Part shown: positions 1 through 5,846 of the stretch, one piece after another
Numbering within the stretch: position 1 is the first letter of the stretch
How the letters are laid out: every line of letters begins with the position of its first letter
Origin: Dehalococcoidia bacterium
GTDB lineage: Bacteria > Chloroflexota > Dehalococcoidia > UBA2979
DNA: 8,910 nucleotides
Direction of reading: 5' to 3'
Assembly (NCBI GenBank): GCA_018700215.1
Contig: JABIST010000177.1
Coordinates: forward strand, 1 to 8,910
Position numbers and translations under genes: made by a program
The notes under the pieces: generated by a model
What the model was told of the DNA's origin: nothing
What the model saw: the letters and a program-made list of their open reading frames with translations, nothing else
Databases searched by the model: none

Positions 1-926
1 ACCGGGCGGATGTCGATGAACGCCGCGTCGCAGAGCTGGGGGATCAACTCCTGGAAGCAACGCTCCGGCCCCACCGCATCGATCAACTGGCCTAGCATCG
101 AGCGTGCACTCAGATCCGCATCTCGACCGGCGGCGGTCATGCCTCGCTCCTCCGAGAGCAGGCGAACCCGGCATGCCGTCTCGCTCTCCAGATAGCGCCA
201 GGCGCGTGAACTCACCCGACCGGCGATTAGCACCTCGCCGTGACGGTCAGTCAGCACACGAGCTGCGTCCGCCACCCGTTCCGAGTCCGGAGCCCACTCC
301 GCGATCAATGCGCGGAGCCGCGGCCCGCCGGCCTCGGCGAGCCCGATCGCGACCAGGTCGATCGGTGAGTCCAGGTTGAACTGGGTCGCGGTGGTGCGAT
401 CCAGTTCGACGACCTCAACATCGAGCTGCTCCTTCAGGGCGCGAGGCACGCCGTTATCGGCAGGGGGCCAGGGATCGATGCGGCGCAGCAGCCCAGCAGG
501 GCGCAACGCGAACAGGTCTGCTGAATAGAAGTTGTTGGTGACACACAGCGGGCCGTCCCCATCCAGCCTCGCCGCAAGCGAAGCCAGATCCTTGGCCCTC
601 AGTAGCGGCGCGGCACCAGCACCCACATAGACGAAGCGACCACACCCAGAATCGGCCACGGTCTCCGCCAACCGCTTGCCGAAGTGAAACTGCTCCGCCG
701 CATCATCCAGCGTGAGGCGAACACCCGCCGGCAGCGCGCTTGCGGGCGCACGGTCTGCCACCAGCACCACATCCTCGAACGACCCGGTTTCGAGCGCAGC
801 CTCCAGCACGTCCAGTGCGGAGGCTTCGAGGGCACGGCGCATCAGACCCTCAAGCCCATCGTCATTCAGACCACCGAGCATGACGACGAACGATGGGGCG
901 GTGGCTGCGGATTGGGAAGGCGTCAC
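1..926 (-). CDS. Partial protein with nucleotidyltransferase-like N-terminal fold, function unknown (C-terminus beyond window)
   Basis: About 308 codons are present and the gene runs off the left edge. I read the start as GTG at 926, preceded by a weak AGG 9 nt upstream; an in-frame ATG lies at 881. The N-terminus (SFVVMLGG, about residues 12-19) resembles the beta-strand and glycine turn that opens GT-A/NTP-transferase folds such as MobA and CofC. Further on are VYVGAGAAPLL, LCVTNNFYSADLFAL and TQFNLDSPIDLVAIGLAEAGGP; the last resembles the 'D-(S/T)-P-x-D-L' element near the end of such domains. A second part (GRVSSRAWRYLE, then CRVRLLSEERGM) does not match a family I can name. The gene lies downstream of comF on the same strand, separated by about 80 nt with a hairpin, so it may be cotranscribed or independently transcribed. 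No catalytic assignment is made; a MobA/CofC-like or sugar nucleotidyltransferase relative is possible. Confidence 0.7.
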   Translation of the reverse strand, partial: MTPSQSAATAPSFVVMLGGLNDDGLEGLMRRALEASALDVLEAALETGSFEDVVLVADRAPASALPAGVRLTLDDAAEQFHFGKRLAETVADSGCGRFVYVGAGAAPLLRAKDLASLAARLDGDGPLCVTNNFYSADLFALRPAGLLRRIDPWPPADNGVPRALKEQLDVEVVELDRTTATQFNLDSPIDLVAIGLAEAGGPRLRALIAEWAPDSERVADAARVLTDRHGEVLIAGRVSSRAWRYLESETACRVRLLSEERGMTAAGRDADLSARSMLGQLIDAVGPERCFQELIPQLCDAAFIDIRP

Positions 927-975
927 GTGAGTAGACCTATCGGACGGCCGTTGAGGCCGGGTGTGACGGAATGAC

Positions 976-1001
976 GAGCAGCGGTCAGTGTACCGCTGCT
1001 C
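976..1001 (-). terminator. Hairpin between comF and the downstream gene
   Basis: A perfect 10-bp inverted repeat (GAGCAGCGGT / ACCGCTGCTC) with a 6-nt loop begins 5 bp after the comF stop codon. In the minus-strand RNA it is followed by GUCAUUCCGUC, which is only weakly U-rich. It may be a weak intrinsic terminator, an RNA-processing or stability hairpin, or both. The structure is clear; its function is inferred. Confidence 0.55.
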
Positions 1002-1006
1002 TCGCC

Positions 1007-1702
1007 CTAGTCCTCTCGCGCGATCGCGAGGCCAAAGACACGCATCGCACCGGCCGCTCGCAGCACGCGAGCCGCCTCATTCAGCGTCGCCCCCGTGGTG
1101 GTGACATCGTCGATCAGCAGCACGCGCAGCCCGGCCACATCGCGAGCGACGAACGCGCCCCGGATGTTTTGCTGCCGCTGCTCCGCATCCAGCGTCGCCT
1201 GCGCGTCCGTCTCTCGTGCACGTTCGAGCAGATCGAGCCGCAGTGGGAGACCGTGTGCCTCGGCCAGTCGCTCCGCGATTCGCTCGCTCTGGTTGAATCC
1301 ACGTCGCCGGCGGCGCGCGGCGGCAAGCGGGATCGGAACCACGACATCTGGCTGCCAGCTCCACTGCACCTCATTCACGAGAGCAGACGAGAGCGGCTCA
1401 AACAGCGTGGTCACACCTCGAAACTTCGCCTCGATGATCGAGCGGCGCGCGATACCGGCGAAGCGAAAGCTGGTGCGGAGCGCATCGAGCCCTTCGGGCT
1501 GGTCGTGTTCGGCACAGCGATCGCAGAGCGCCCCCAACTCGCTGACCGATGACGGCGCCCAGCAGCGAACACAGCGCACACCATCCGCGCGGGGCAGTTC
1601 GTCGAGGCACTCGGGATGGATCGATGCTCCAAAGCGACCACAGACGAGGCAGCGTTCCGGCAACACGAGTTCGATCACTACCTTGAGCTTCGAGCGCAAC
1701 AT
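1007..1702 (-). CDS. comF: ComF family protein (zinc-finger plus phosphoribosyltransferase fold)
   Basis: The 231-residue length is typical for ComF/GntX proteins, which in naturally competent bacteria assist uptake of single-stranded DNA and elsewhere are of unclear role. The N-terminus carries cysteine pairs of a small zinc-binding region (C18-x2-C21, C32, C44-x2-C47, C60-x2-C63). Then come the family signatures RRRRGFNQSERIAERLA (131-147) and the PRPP-binding loop LLIDDVTTTGAT (195-206). I chose ATG at 1702 because it gives the usual 'MLRSKLKVVIELVLPERC' beginning and has GGGGG 8 nt upstream. The frame stays open to 1825 but would overlap the divergent transporter gene. The start is only 25 bp from the divergent MFS start, so its promoter probably lies inside that gene's 5' end. 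No other competence genes are in the window, so a role in transformation is unproven. Confidence 0.93.
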   Translation of the reverse strand: MLRSKLKVVIELVLPERCLVCGRFGASIHPECLDELPRADGVRCVRCWAPSSVSELGALCDRCAEHDQPEGLDALRTSFRFAGIARRSIIEAKFRGVTTLFEPLSSALVNEVQWSWQPDVVVPIPLAAARRRRRGFNQSERIAERLAEAHGLPLRLDLLERARETDAQATLDAEQRQQNIRGAFVARDVAGLRVLLIDDVTTTGATLNEAARVLRAAGAMRVFGLAIARED

Positions 1703-1727
1703 CCGCACAACCCCCGGTCGGGATACG
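1703..1727. promoter_or_regulatory. 25-bp divergent gap between comF and the MFS gene
   Basis: The gap is only long enough for two ribosome-binding regions. GGGGG on the minus strand serves comF, and CGGGAT on the plus strand serves the transporter. Promoters for both genes must therefore overlap the opposite gene's 5' coding region. No convincing -35/-10 pair was found by eye in either direction. Confidence 0.35.
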
Positions 1728-3044
1728 ATGCCCACCATGCCAATCGCCGAACTGCACGAGATCTCCGAGCCCGAGACTCCCGGGCTGCCGATCGCCGCCA
1801 CAATACCCCCGGCGCGCTTCGCCACGCTCGCTCACCGCGACTTCCGATGGCTGCTGTTCATGCAGTTTGCCTCCACCATGCGCATGCCCACCCTCTTCAT
1901 CACCCAGGCTTGGTGGGTCAACGAAAACGCCCCCGAGGGTCAGAGGGTCGTCATGCTCGGCCTGCTCGCGGCTCTCCGAGGGTCCGCGTTCCTCGCCTAC
2001 GTCCTCTTCGGCGGCACCTTCGCCGACCGCTTCCCTCGGGCGACCGTCCTGGCGATCAGCCACATTGCCGGGCTCGCCAGCGTGCTGCTCGTCGGCGGAC
2101 TGCTCTTCATCCCAGCGGTCGACGGCGGTGAGGGCATGTGGCTCTGGGTGATGCTGCTGCTGTTCGCTAGCTTCGGCTTGATGACCGCCCAGGATCAGCC
2201 GACACGAACCGCCATGATTCGCGACTCCGTCCCCGAACCACTGCTTTCGCGTGCGATCACCCAACACCAGATGGTGATGTCGCTCGCGCTGCTCGCAGCC
2301 GCCCCACTCGTCGGACTGTCGATCGAGCGGTTCGGCTTCGCGGTGACCTACTTGCTCGCCGGCTTCGGACATGCCGCCGTACTGTTCGCGATTACACGCA
2401 TATCGAAGACCAGCGCATCAGACCCGGACGCCGCCCACGAGTCCGTCCTTCAGAATCTCCGCCAGGGCGTCGCCGCACTGCGAGCAGACCCGATCGTGCG
2501 CTGGACCGTCTTCTCCAACTGGGCGCTCACCGCGCTTGGAATGAGCGTCATGGGCATCCTCGTCGCCGCCTGGATCGACGACATCCTGGAACTCGATGCC
2601 TCTGGCTGGGGCGTCATGATGATCTTCTGGGGCGTCGGCGGCCTGATTGCATCAAGCTGGCTGAGCTGGCGTGCCGATCTCCGGCATACTGGCCTCTGGT
2701 TCCTCGGCGCGGCGGCATTGATGGGCCTCGGCGTGCTTGGATTCGGCCTCAGCCGAATCGTGATCCTCGCCTTCCTCTTCAACGGCCTTGTCGGGTTCGC
2801 CTACCAGTTCGTACTCACGCTCGGCGTCACCATCGTTCAGCGCCAGGTCCCCAATCGCCTGCTCGGACGCGTCATGGGCCTGCTACTACTCGCCGGCGGC
2901 CTCATGCAGATTGCCGGCCTGGTCGTCGGCGCCATCGCCCAGGCGATCGGCCTCGAAGTCGTCTATCCCGCCGCCGGCATCTTGATGCTCGTCTACGTCG
3001 CCTTGCTGTTCCTACGGCAGCGTCCGCTGCGACAGCTCGACTGA
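1728..3044 (+). CDS. Major facilitator superfamily transporter (EntS/MFS_3-like efflux type)
   Basis: 438 residues, with about 12 hydrophobic segments, for example 74-95, 106-130, 138-154, 185-200, 204-222, 262-282, 294-312, 323-341, 344-367, 382-405 and 410-429. A motif-A-like loop, GGTFADRFPRATVL (95-108), follows the second helix. The central loop (about 223-257) is hydrophilic, as expected between the two six-helix halves. VPNRLLGRVMG (375-384), before the penultimate helices, is characteristic of the enterobactin-exporter-like MFS_3 subgroup. The product should be an inner-membrane secondary transporter, probably a proton-driven exporter of a small molecule; the substrate cannot be read from sequence. 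I chose ATG at 1728 (MPTMPIAELH...), with GGGAT just upstream; ATG at 1737 is an alternative. The same frame stays open upstream to 1095, but that stretch is antisense to comF and not coding-like. Confidence 0.92.
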   Translation: MPTMPIAELHEISEPETPGLPIAATIPPARFATLAHRDFRWLLFMQFASTMRMPTLFITQAWWVNENAPEGQRVVMLGLLAALRGSAFLAYVLFGGTFADRFPRATVLAISHIAGLASVLLVGGLLFIPAVDGGEGMWLWVMLLLFASFGLMTAQDQPTRTAMIRDSVPEPLLSRAITQHQMVMSLALLAAAPLVGLSIERFGFAVTYLLAGFGHAAVLFAITRISKTSASDPDAAHESVLQNLRQGVAALRADPIVRWTVFSNWALTALGMSVMGILVAAWIDDILELDASGWGVMMIFWGVGGLIASSWLSWRADLRHTGLWFLGAAALMGLGVLGFGLSRIVILAFLFNGLVGFAYQFVLTLGVTIVQRQVPNRLLGRVMGLLLLAGGLMQIAGLVVGAIAQAIGLEVVYPAAGILMLVYVALLFLRQRPLRQLD

Positions 3045-3066
3045 GTCGCGACACGACGACCACACG

Positions 3067-3083
3067 GTACCGGTACTTATACT
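3067..3083 (+). promoter_or_regulatory. Putative -10 element and palindrome upstream of the molybdopterin synthase gene
   Basis: TATACT (3078-3083) is a five-of-six match to the sigma-70-type -10 hexamer and lies 35 nt before the GTG start. The position about 17 bp upstream (GACGAC) is a poor -35. A perfect 10-bp palindrome, GTACCGGTAC (3067-3076), abuts the -10 and could be an operator. GAGGAG (3107-3112) is a strong Shine-Dalgarno 6 nt from the start. This would give the gene its own transcript despite the upstream MFS gene on the same strand. Confidence 0.45.
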
Positions 3084-3118
3084 GAACCGAACGACGAACG
3101 CAGCGTGAGGAGCCCCGC

Positions 3119-3811
3119 GTGCAGGTCACCGTCCATCTCTTCGCCGGGCTGCGCGACATCGTCGGCGGCGACATCACCGAGCGGTTCGACGCTGACTCAA
3201 TCTCCGTCTCGGCTCTGCGCGAGCGGCTCGCCGAATCCCACGAAAAACTGAAGCCCTACCTCAGCGGCGTCGCCATCGCCGTCAACGAGGACTACATCCT
3301 CAACGATGACGCCGAACTCAAAGACGGCGACACCGTCGCCCTGATCCCACCGATCGCGGGGGGTGCCGTGCAGCCATTCCTGGTCACCGAACTGCCACTG
3401 GACACGATGGCCCTGCGCGAACTGGTCATGACCCCGGCCAGCGGCGCAGCCGTGCTGTTCGAAGGCGCCGTCCGCGACCACCACGAGGGGCATGAGGTGT
3501 TGCGACTGGAGTACGAGGCCTACACGCCGATGGCCGAGCGCCAACTCCGCCTGGTCGCGGAAGAGGTACTCGCCGACTTCGCGGACCGCGAGGTGCACCA
3601 GATCGCGATCCACCACCGCACCGGCACGCTCGAGATCGGCGAGGTCTCGCTGCTGGTGGCGGTCTCCGCGGCGCATCGCAAGGACGCGTTCGACGCGGCG
3701 CTTCGCGCCGTCGACCGGGTCAAGGAGACGGTGCCCGTCTGGAAGAAAGAGCACGGTCCGAACGGCGCGACCTGGCAAGAAGGCGTCCAGCCGAAGCCCG
3801 TGGGCTCTTAG
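3119..3811 (+). CDS. moaX: Fused molybdopterin synthase, MoaD-MoaE (MoaX type)
   Basis: 230 residues joining both molybdopterin synthase subunits, which insert the dithiolene sulfurs into cyclic pyranopterin monophosphate during molybdenum cofactor synthesis. Residues 1-82 are a ubiquitin-like MoaD domain ending PPIAGG (Gly81-Gly82). Residues 84-230 are MoaE: FEGAVRDHHEG (114-124) matches the MoaE GxVR loop, HHRTG (165-169) follows, and RVKETVPVWKKE (200-211) holds the two conserved active-site lysines (K202 and K209/K210). In free MoaD the terminal glycine is thiocarboxylated; here it is internal and followed by AVQPF. Mycobacterium tuberculosis MoaX has the same arrangement and is known to be cleaved after its Gly-Gly before it works, so cleavage here is inferred. 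Start is GTG with GAGGAG at 3107-3112. No other moa or moe genes are in the window. The gene converges on the helicase-loader gene. Confidence 0.95.
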   Translation: MQVTVHLFAGLRDIVGGDITERFDADSISVSALRERLAESHEKLKPYLSGVAIAVNEDYILNDDAELKDGDTVALIPPIAGGAVQPFLVTELPLDTMALRELVMTPASGAAVLFEGAVRDHHEGHEVLRLEYEAYTPMAERQLRLVAEEVLADFADREVHQIAIHHRTGTLEIGEVSLLVAVSAAHRKDAFDAALRAVDRVKETVPVWKKEHGPNGATWQEGVQPKPVGS

Positions 3812-3813
3812 AC

Positions 3814-3828
3814 TTCGAGCAGCTCGAA
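3814..3828. terminator. Short dyad between convergent genes
   Basis: TTCGAGC-A-GCTCGAA is a perfect 7-bp inverted repeat with a single central base, placed in the 27-bp gap between the stop codons of the MoaD-MoaE fusion and the loader. As RNA it could form a 5-bp stem with a 5-nt loop on either strand. It lacks a T-tract, so termination activity is uncertain. Confidence 0.35.
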
Positions 3829-3838
3829 CCGCAGCGCG

Positions 3839-5194
3839 CTAGGTGCCGCCGGTCCGGTAGTCCGGCGCGGTGAGCTGGTAGACCGTCGAGGTCTGCAGGT
3901 CCGCCAGTCGTGAGGCGATCCTCGGCTCCATGTCTTTCAACTCGCGGTTCGTCGTCACGATCGTTGGTGTGCGCTGCAGGTGGCGGTGATTGAGGAGCTG
4001 GTAGAGCTTCTCTTCCGCCCAGGCGCTTGCCTGTTGTGCCCCGAGGTCATCGAGCACCAGCAGTGGCGCTTCGAGTAGCCGTCGGAAGCGGCGGTCGAAG
4101 CGCTCGGGGGAGCCGGGCGCGAAGGTGGCACGCAGTTCATCGAGTAGGTCTGGGACATTGGCGAAGGCGACCTTGTCTCCTTGCTCCAGTCGGTAGCCGG
4201 CGATGGCCGCGGCCAGGTGCGTCTTGCCGCAGCCGTTGGAACCGAGGAAGACGAGCCAGCCGTCTGGCTGATCCGCCCAGTGGCGAGCGAGGCGGAACGC
4301 GCCCTCGAGATTGCGGCGGGACTCTCCCCGCAGCCCTCGGCCAGTGGGATCGAAACTCTCAAAGCGGAAGCGTTCCAGCTCCGCCTCGCCCATCGCGCCG
4401 ATCGTGAAGAAGCGCGGCGTGGCATCCGAGCCAAGCTCCACCAGCTGGGCGATCGCAGGGTCAGTCAGGCGGCTAGCGAGCCGCGGATCGATGTCAGCAA
4501 GCGTGCGGACACCGGTGAAGACCGTGGGCAGCATCGAATTGAAGCGGTGCGTGACGACCTGAATAAACTTCTCGCGTGCCCACGCGGTCTCCGAGTAGCC
4601 ATCCAAATCGTCGAGCACGAGAACGGGCGCGTCGCGGAGCTGGGCGAGGAGACGTTCGTAGCCGACCTCGGCATCTTCGTCGTAGCTGGCGCGGAGTTCG
4701 TCGAGCAGGTCGGCGACTGAGAGGAAGAGAGCCGGCTCACCGCGGTCGATCAATCGATTCGCGATTGCAGCCGCGAGGTGGGTCTTGCCGACGCCGTGCG
4801 GGCCGGTGAGGACGAGCCAGCCCTCGGGATGTTCTGCGAAGCGTTCGACCACTTCGACGGCCTCACGGTAGCGGGATTGGTCGGCGGGCTCAGTGGAGCG
4901 ACCACCATCAATCAGGGTGTCGAACGACATTCGCTGCAGTGGACCTAGCCGCGAGTAGCGGAGCAACCGCTCACGGCGCGTTTCGCCGTCCTCGTGCAGC
5001 GCGCAGGCACAGGGCACCGGCTGACCGAACTGCGGATCATCGGGATCTGAGGTGACGCGCACAAAGCGCGCACCGCCGCAGATATCGCAGGTGCCGTCGT
5101 CGACGGAGCTCGGAACAGTGTCTGTGTCGCTATTCGCGACGGTAGACATGGCCGTACGGATCGGCGGTCCGAGCATCTCCCCGAGCTGCTTCAT
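3839..5194 (-). CDS. Helicase loader-like protein with two tandem DnaC/DnaI-type AAA+ modules
   Basis: 451 residues, about twice the usual 240-310 of DnaC/DnaI loaders. An N-terminal zinc motif (C36-x2-C39 ... C62-x-C64; DICGG...PCAC) resembles the DnaI zinc region. Module 1 (108-243) has Walker A GPHGVGKT (131-138), Walker B VLVLDDL (191-197) and the arginine-finger region RLASRL (238-243). Module 2 (295-430) has Walker A GSNGCGKT (318-325), Walker B LLVLDDL (378-384), sensor 1 TTN (414-416) and RIASRL (425-430). The modules align without gaps and share GKTHLAAAIA and DLLDELRA. In module 1 the sensor-1 position reads FTG, so Asn is replaced by Gly. I chose ATG at 5194 because GGAAGGA lies 7 nt upstream; ATG at 5149 is the alternative. 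The start overlaps the DnaD-like gene by 65 nt. It most likely places the DnaB helicase encoded upstream onto DNA. An IstB-type transposase helper is unlikely in this context. Confidence 0.9.
   Translation of the reverse strand: MKQLGEMLGPPIRTAMSTVANSDTDTVPSSVDDGTCDICGGARFVRVTSDPDDPQFGQPVPCACALHEDGETRRERLLRYSRLGPLQRMSFDTLIDGGRSTEPADQSRYREAVEVVERFAEHPEGWLVLTGPHGVGKTHLAAAIANRLIDRGEPALFLSVADLLDELRASYDEDAEVGYERLLAQLRDAPVLVLDDLDGYSETAWAREKFIQVVTHRFNSMLPTVFTGVRTLADIDPRLASRLTDPAIAQLVELGSDATPRFFTIGAMGEAELERFRFESFDPTGRGLRGESRRNLEGAFRLARHWADQPDGWLVFLGSNGCGKTHLAAAIAGYRLEQGDKVAFANVPDLLDELRATFAPGSPERFDRRFRRLLEAPLLVLDDLGAQQASAWAEEKLYQLLNHRHLQRTPTIVTTNRELKDMEPRIASRLADLQTSTVYQLTAPDYRTGGT
3905..4873 (-). repeat. 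Intragenic tandem duplication of an AAA+ module in the loader gene
   Basis: The segments 4466-4873 and 3905-4312 each encode 136 residues that line up without gaps: Walker A, the DLLDELRA helix, Walker B, sensor-1 region, and the SRL end. The linker between them (FESFDPTGRG, about residues 278-287) echoes MSFDTLIDGG ahead of module 1, so the repeat unit probably includes that pre-AAA linker. Nucleotide similarity is modest by eye, which points to an old duplication rather than a recent or assembly-derived one. Confidence 0.85.
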
Positions 5195-5846
5195 CTTCGC
5201 GTCCTTCCGCTTCCCAGCGTCGGAGGATCGCCTCCGCATAGCGCCAGGAGCGCGCATTATTCGTTGCCGCCAATTGCAGTGCTTCAACCACCCAGTCGCC
5301 CGGGTAGTGCGCCTCTGCCTCACTGAGCGCCGAGGCGACGGCAGGCGTCAGCGTTCCAATCTCTTGTTCGTATACGCGCGCCGGCTGGCTGCGCTCGGCA
5401 GTGGTCATGGGCGCGGCGCGGCGCCCGTCGCTCAGCGGCAGCACGCCGCTCTGGACGCGCTCACGCTGACGTCGACCGCCCTCGTTGTTCACGAAGTAGA
5501 GCGTGTCACCGTCGTCCAGCGCGCAATCGAGTAGCACCCCCAGGGCGACGGACGCGGCGAGCGCGGGTTGTAACGCCTCGGGGCCCTCGCAGCGCTCGAG
5601 GCCACGCATCAGGGCAGTCTCGCGCGCAAGCTCGGTCGCGCGGACGGCGCGGAGTTGGCCGCGCTGACGGCCGATGGCGTACAGCGCATAGAGCGTGACT
5701 CGGAGCTCTGCCTCGCTCTGGATCAGTGGCAACAGCTCGCTGAACAGTTCGGCCGGCAGCGTGATCGCCTGCGTACCGGTGCGGAAGCCCTCGAAGGGTG
5801 GGGCGTGCGCGCCATCGGAGTGAACGGTGGGGTGAGGAGTGGTCAT
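5130..5846 (-). CDS. DnaD-domain primosomal protein
   Basis: 238 residues. The C-terminal part (about 157-215) carries the DnaD/DnaB-family signature: VYEQEIGTLTP (158-168), then NNARSWRYAEAILRRW (196-211), which includes the YxxxILxxW motif associated with single-stranded DNA binding in Bacillus DnaD. The N-terminal part (about 25-120: TLPAELFSELLPLIQSEAE and following helices) fits the winged-helix oligomerisation domain of DnaD-like proteins, with less certainty. The two are joined by a polar linker (about 122-157). In Firmicutes such proteins bridge DnaA or PriA to the helicase loader; a similar role here is inferred. The ATG overlaps the dnaB stop (TGATG) and has no good Shine-Dalgarno, indicating translational coupling. 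The 3' end overlaps the loader start. The symbol dnaD is not assigned, since orthology is unproven. Confidence 0.85.
   Translation of the reverse strand: MTTPHPTVHSDGAHAPPFEGFRTGTQAITLPAELFSELLPLIQSEAELRVTLYALYAIGRQRGQLRAVRATELARETALMRGLERCEGPEALQPALAASVALGVLLDCALDDGDTLYFVNNEGGRRQRERVQSGVLPLSDGRRAAPMTTAERSQPARVYEQEIGTLTPAVASALSEAEAHYPGDWVVEALQLAATNNARSWRYAEAILRRWEAEGREDEAARGDARTADPYGHVYRRE

Noticed and set aside
1095..1727. Long N-terminal extension of the MFS frame upstream of 1728
   Set aside because: It lies antisense to comF, is Ser/Arg-rich and non-membrane; family length and the Shine-Dalgarno support the 1728 start.
1703..1825. N-terminal extension of comF to 1825
   Set aside because: It would overlap the divergent transporter by nearly 100 bp, and ComF proteins normally begin a few residues before the first cysteine pair.
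1398..2372. 324-codon minus-strand open frame antisense to the MFS gene and the start of comF
   Set aside because: Composition (Gly, Glu, Arg and His-rich, no domain) is typical of an antisense shadow in GC-rich coding DNA, and it overlaps two confident genes.
4181..4720. 179-codon plus-strand frame inside the loader gene
   Set aside because: Antisense to both AAA+ modules with no domain; its existence follows from the codon bias of the true gene.
3839..5194. IstB-type transposase helper of an IS21-like element
   Set aside because: IstB is related to DnaC, but there is no IstA gene, no inverted repeats, and the gene sits in a dnaB operon.
5195..5323. Upstream extension of the loader frame to 5323
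   Set aside because: The extra 43 residues are Arg-rich, lie wholly inside the DnaD-like gene, and a strong Shine-Dalgarno precedes ATG 5194.
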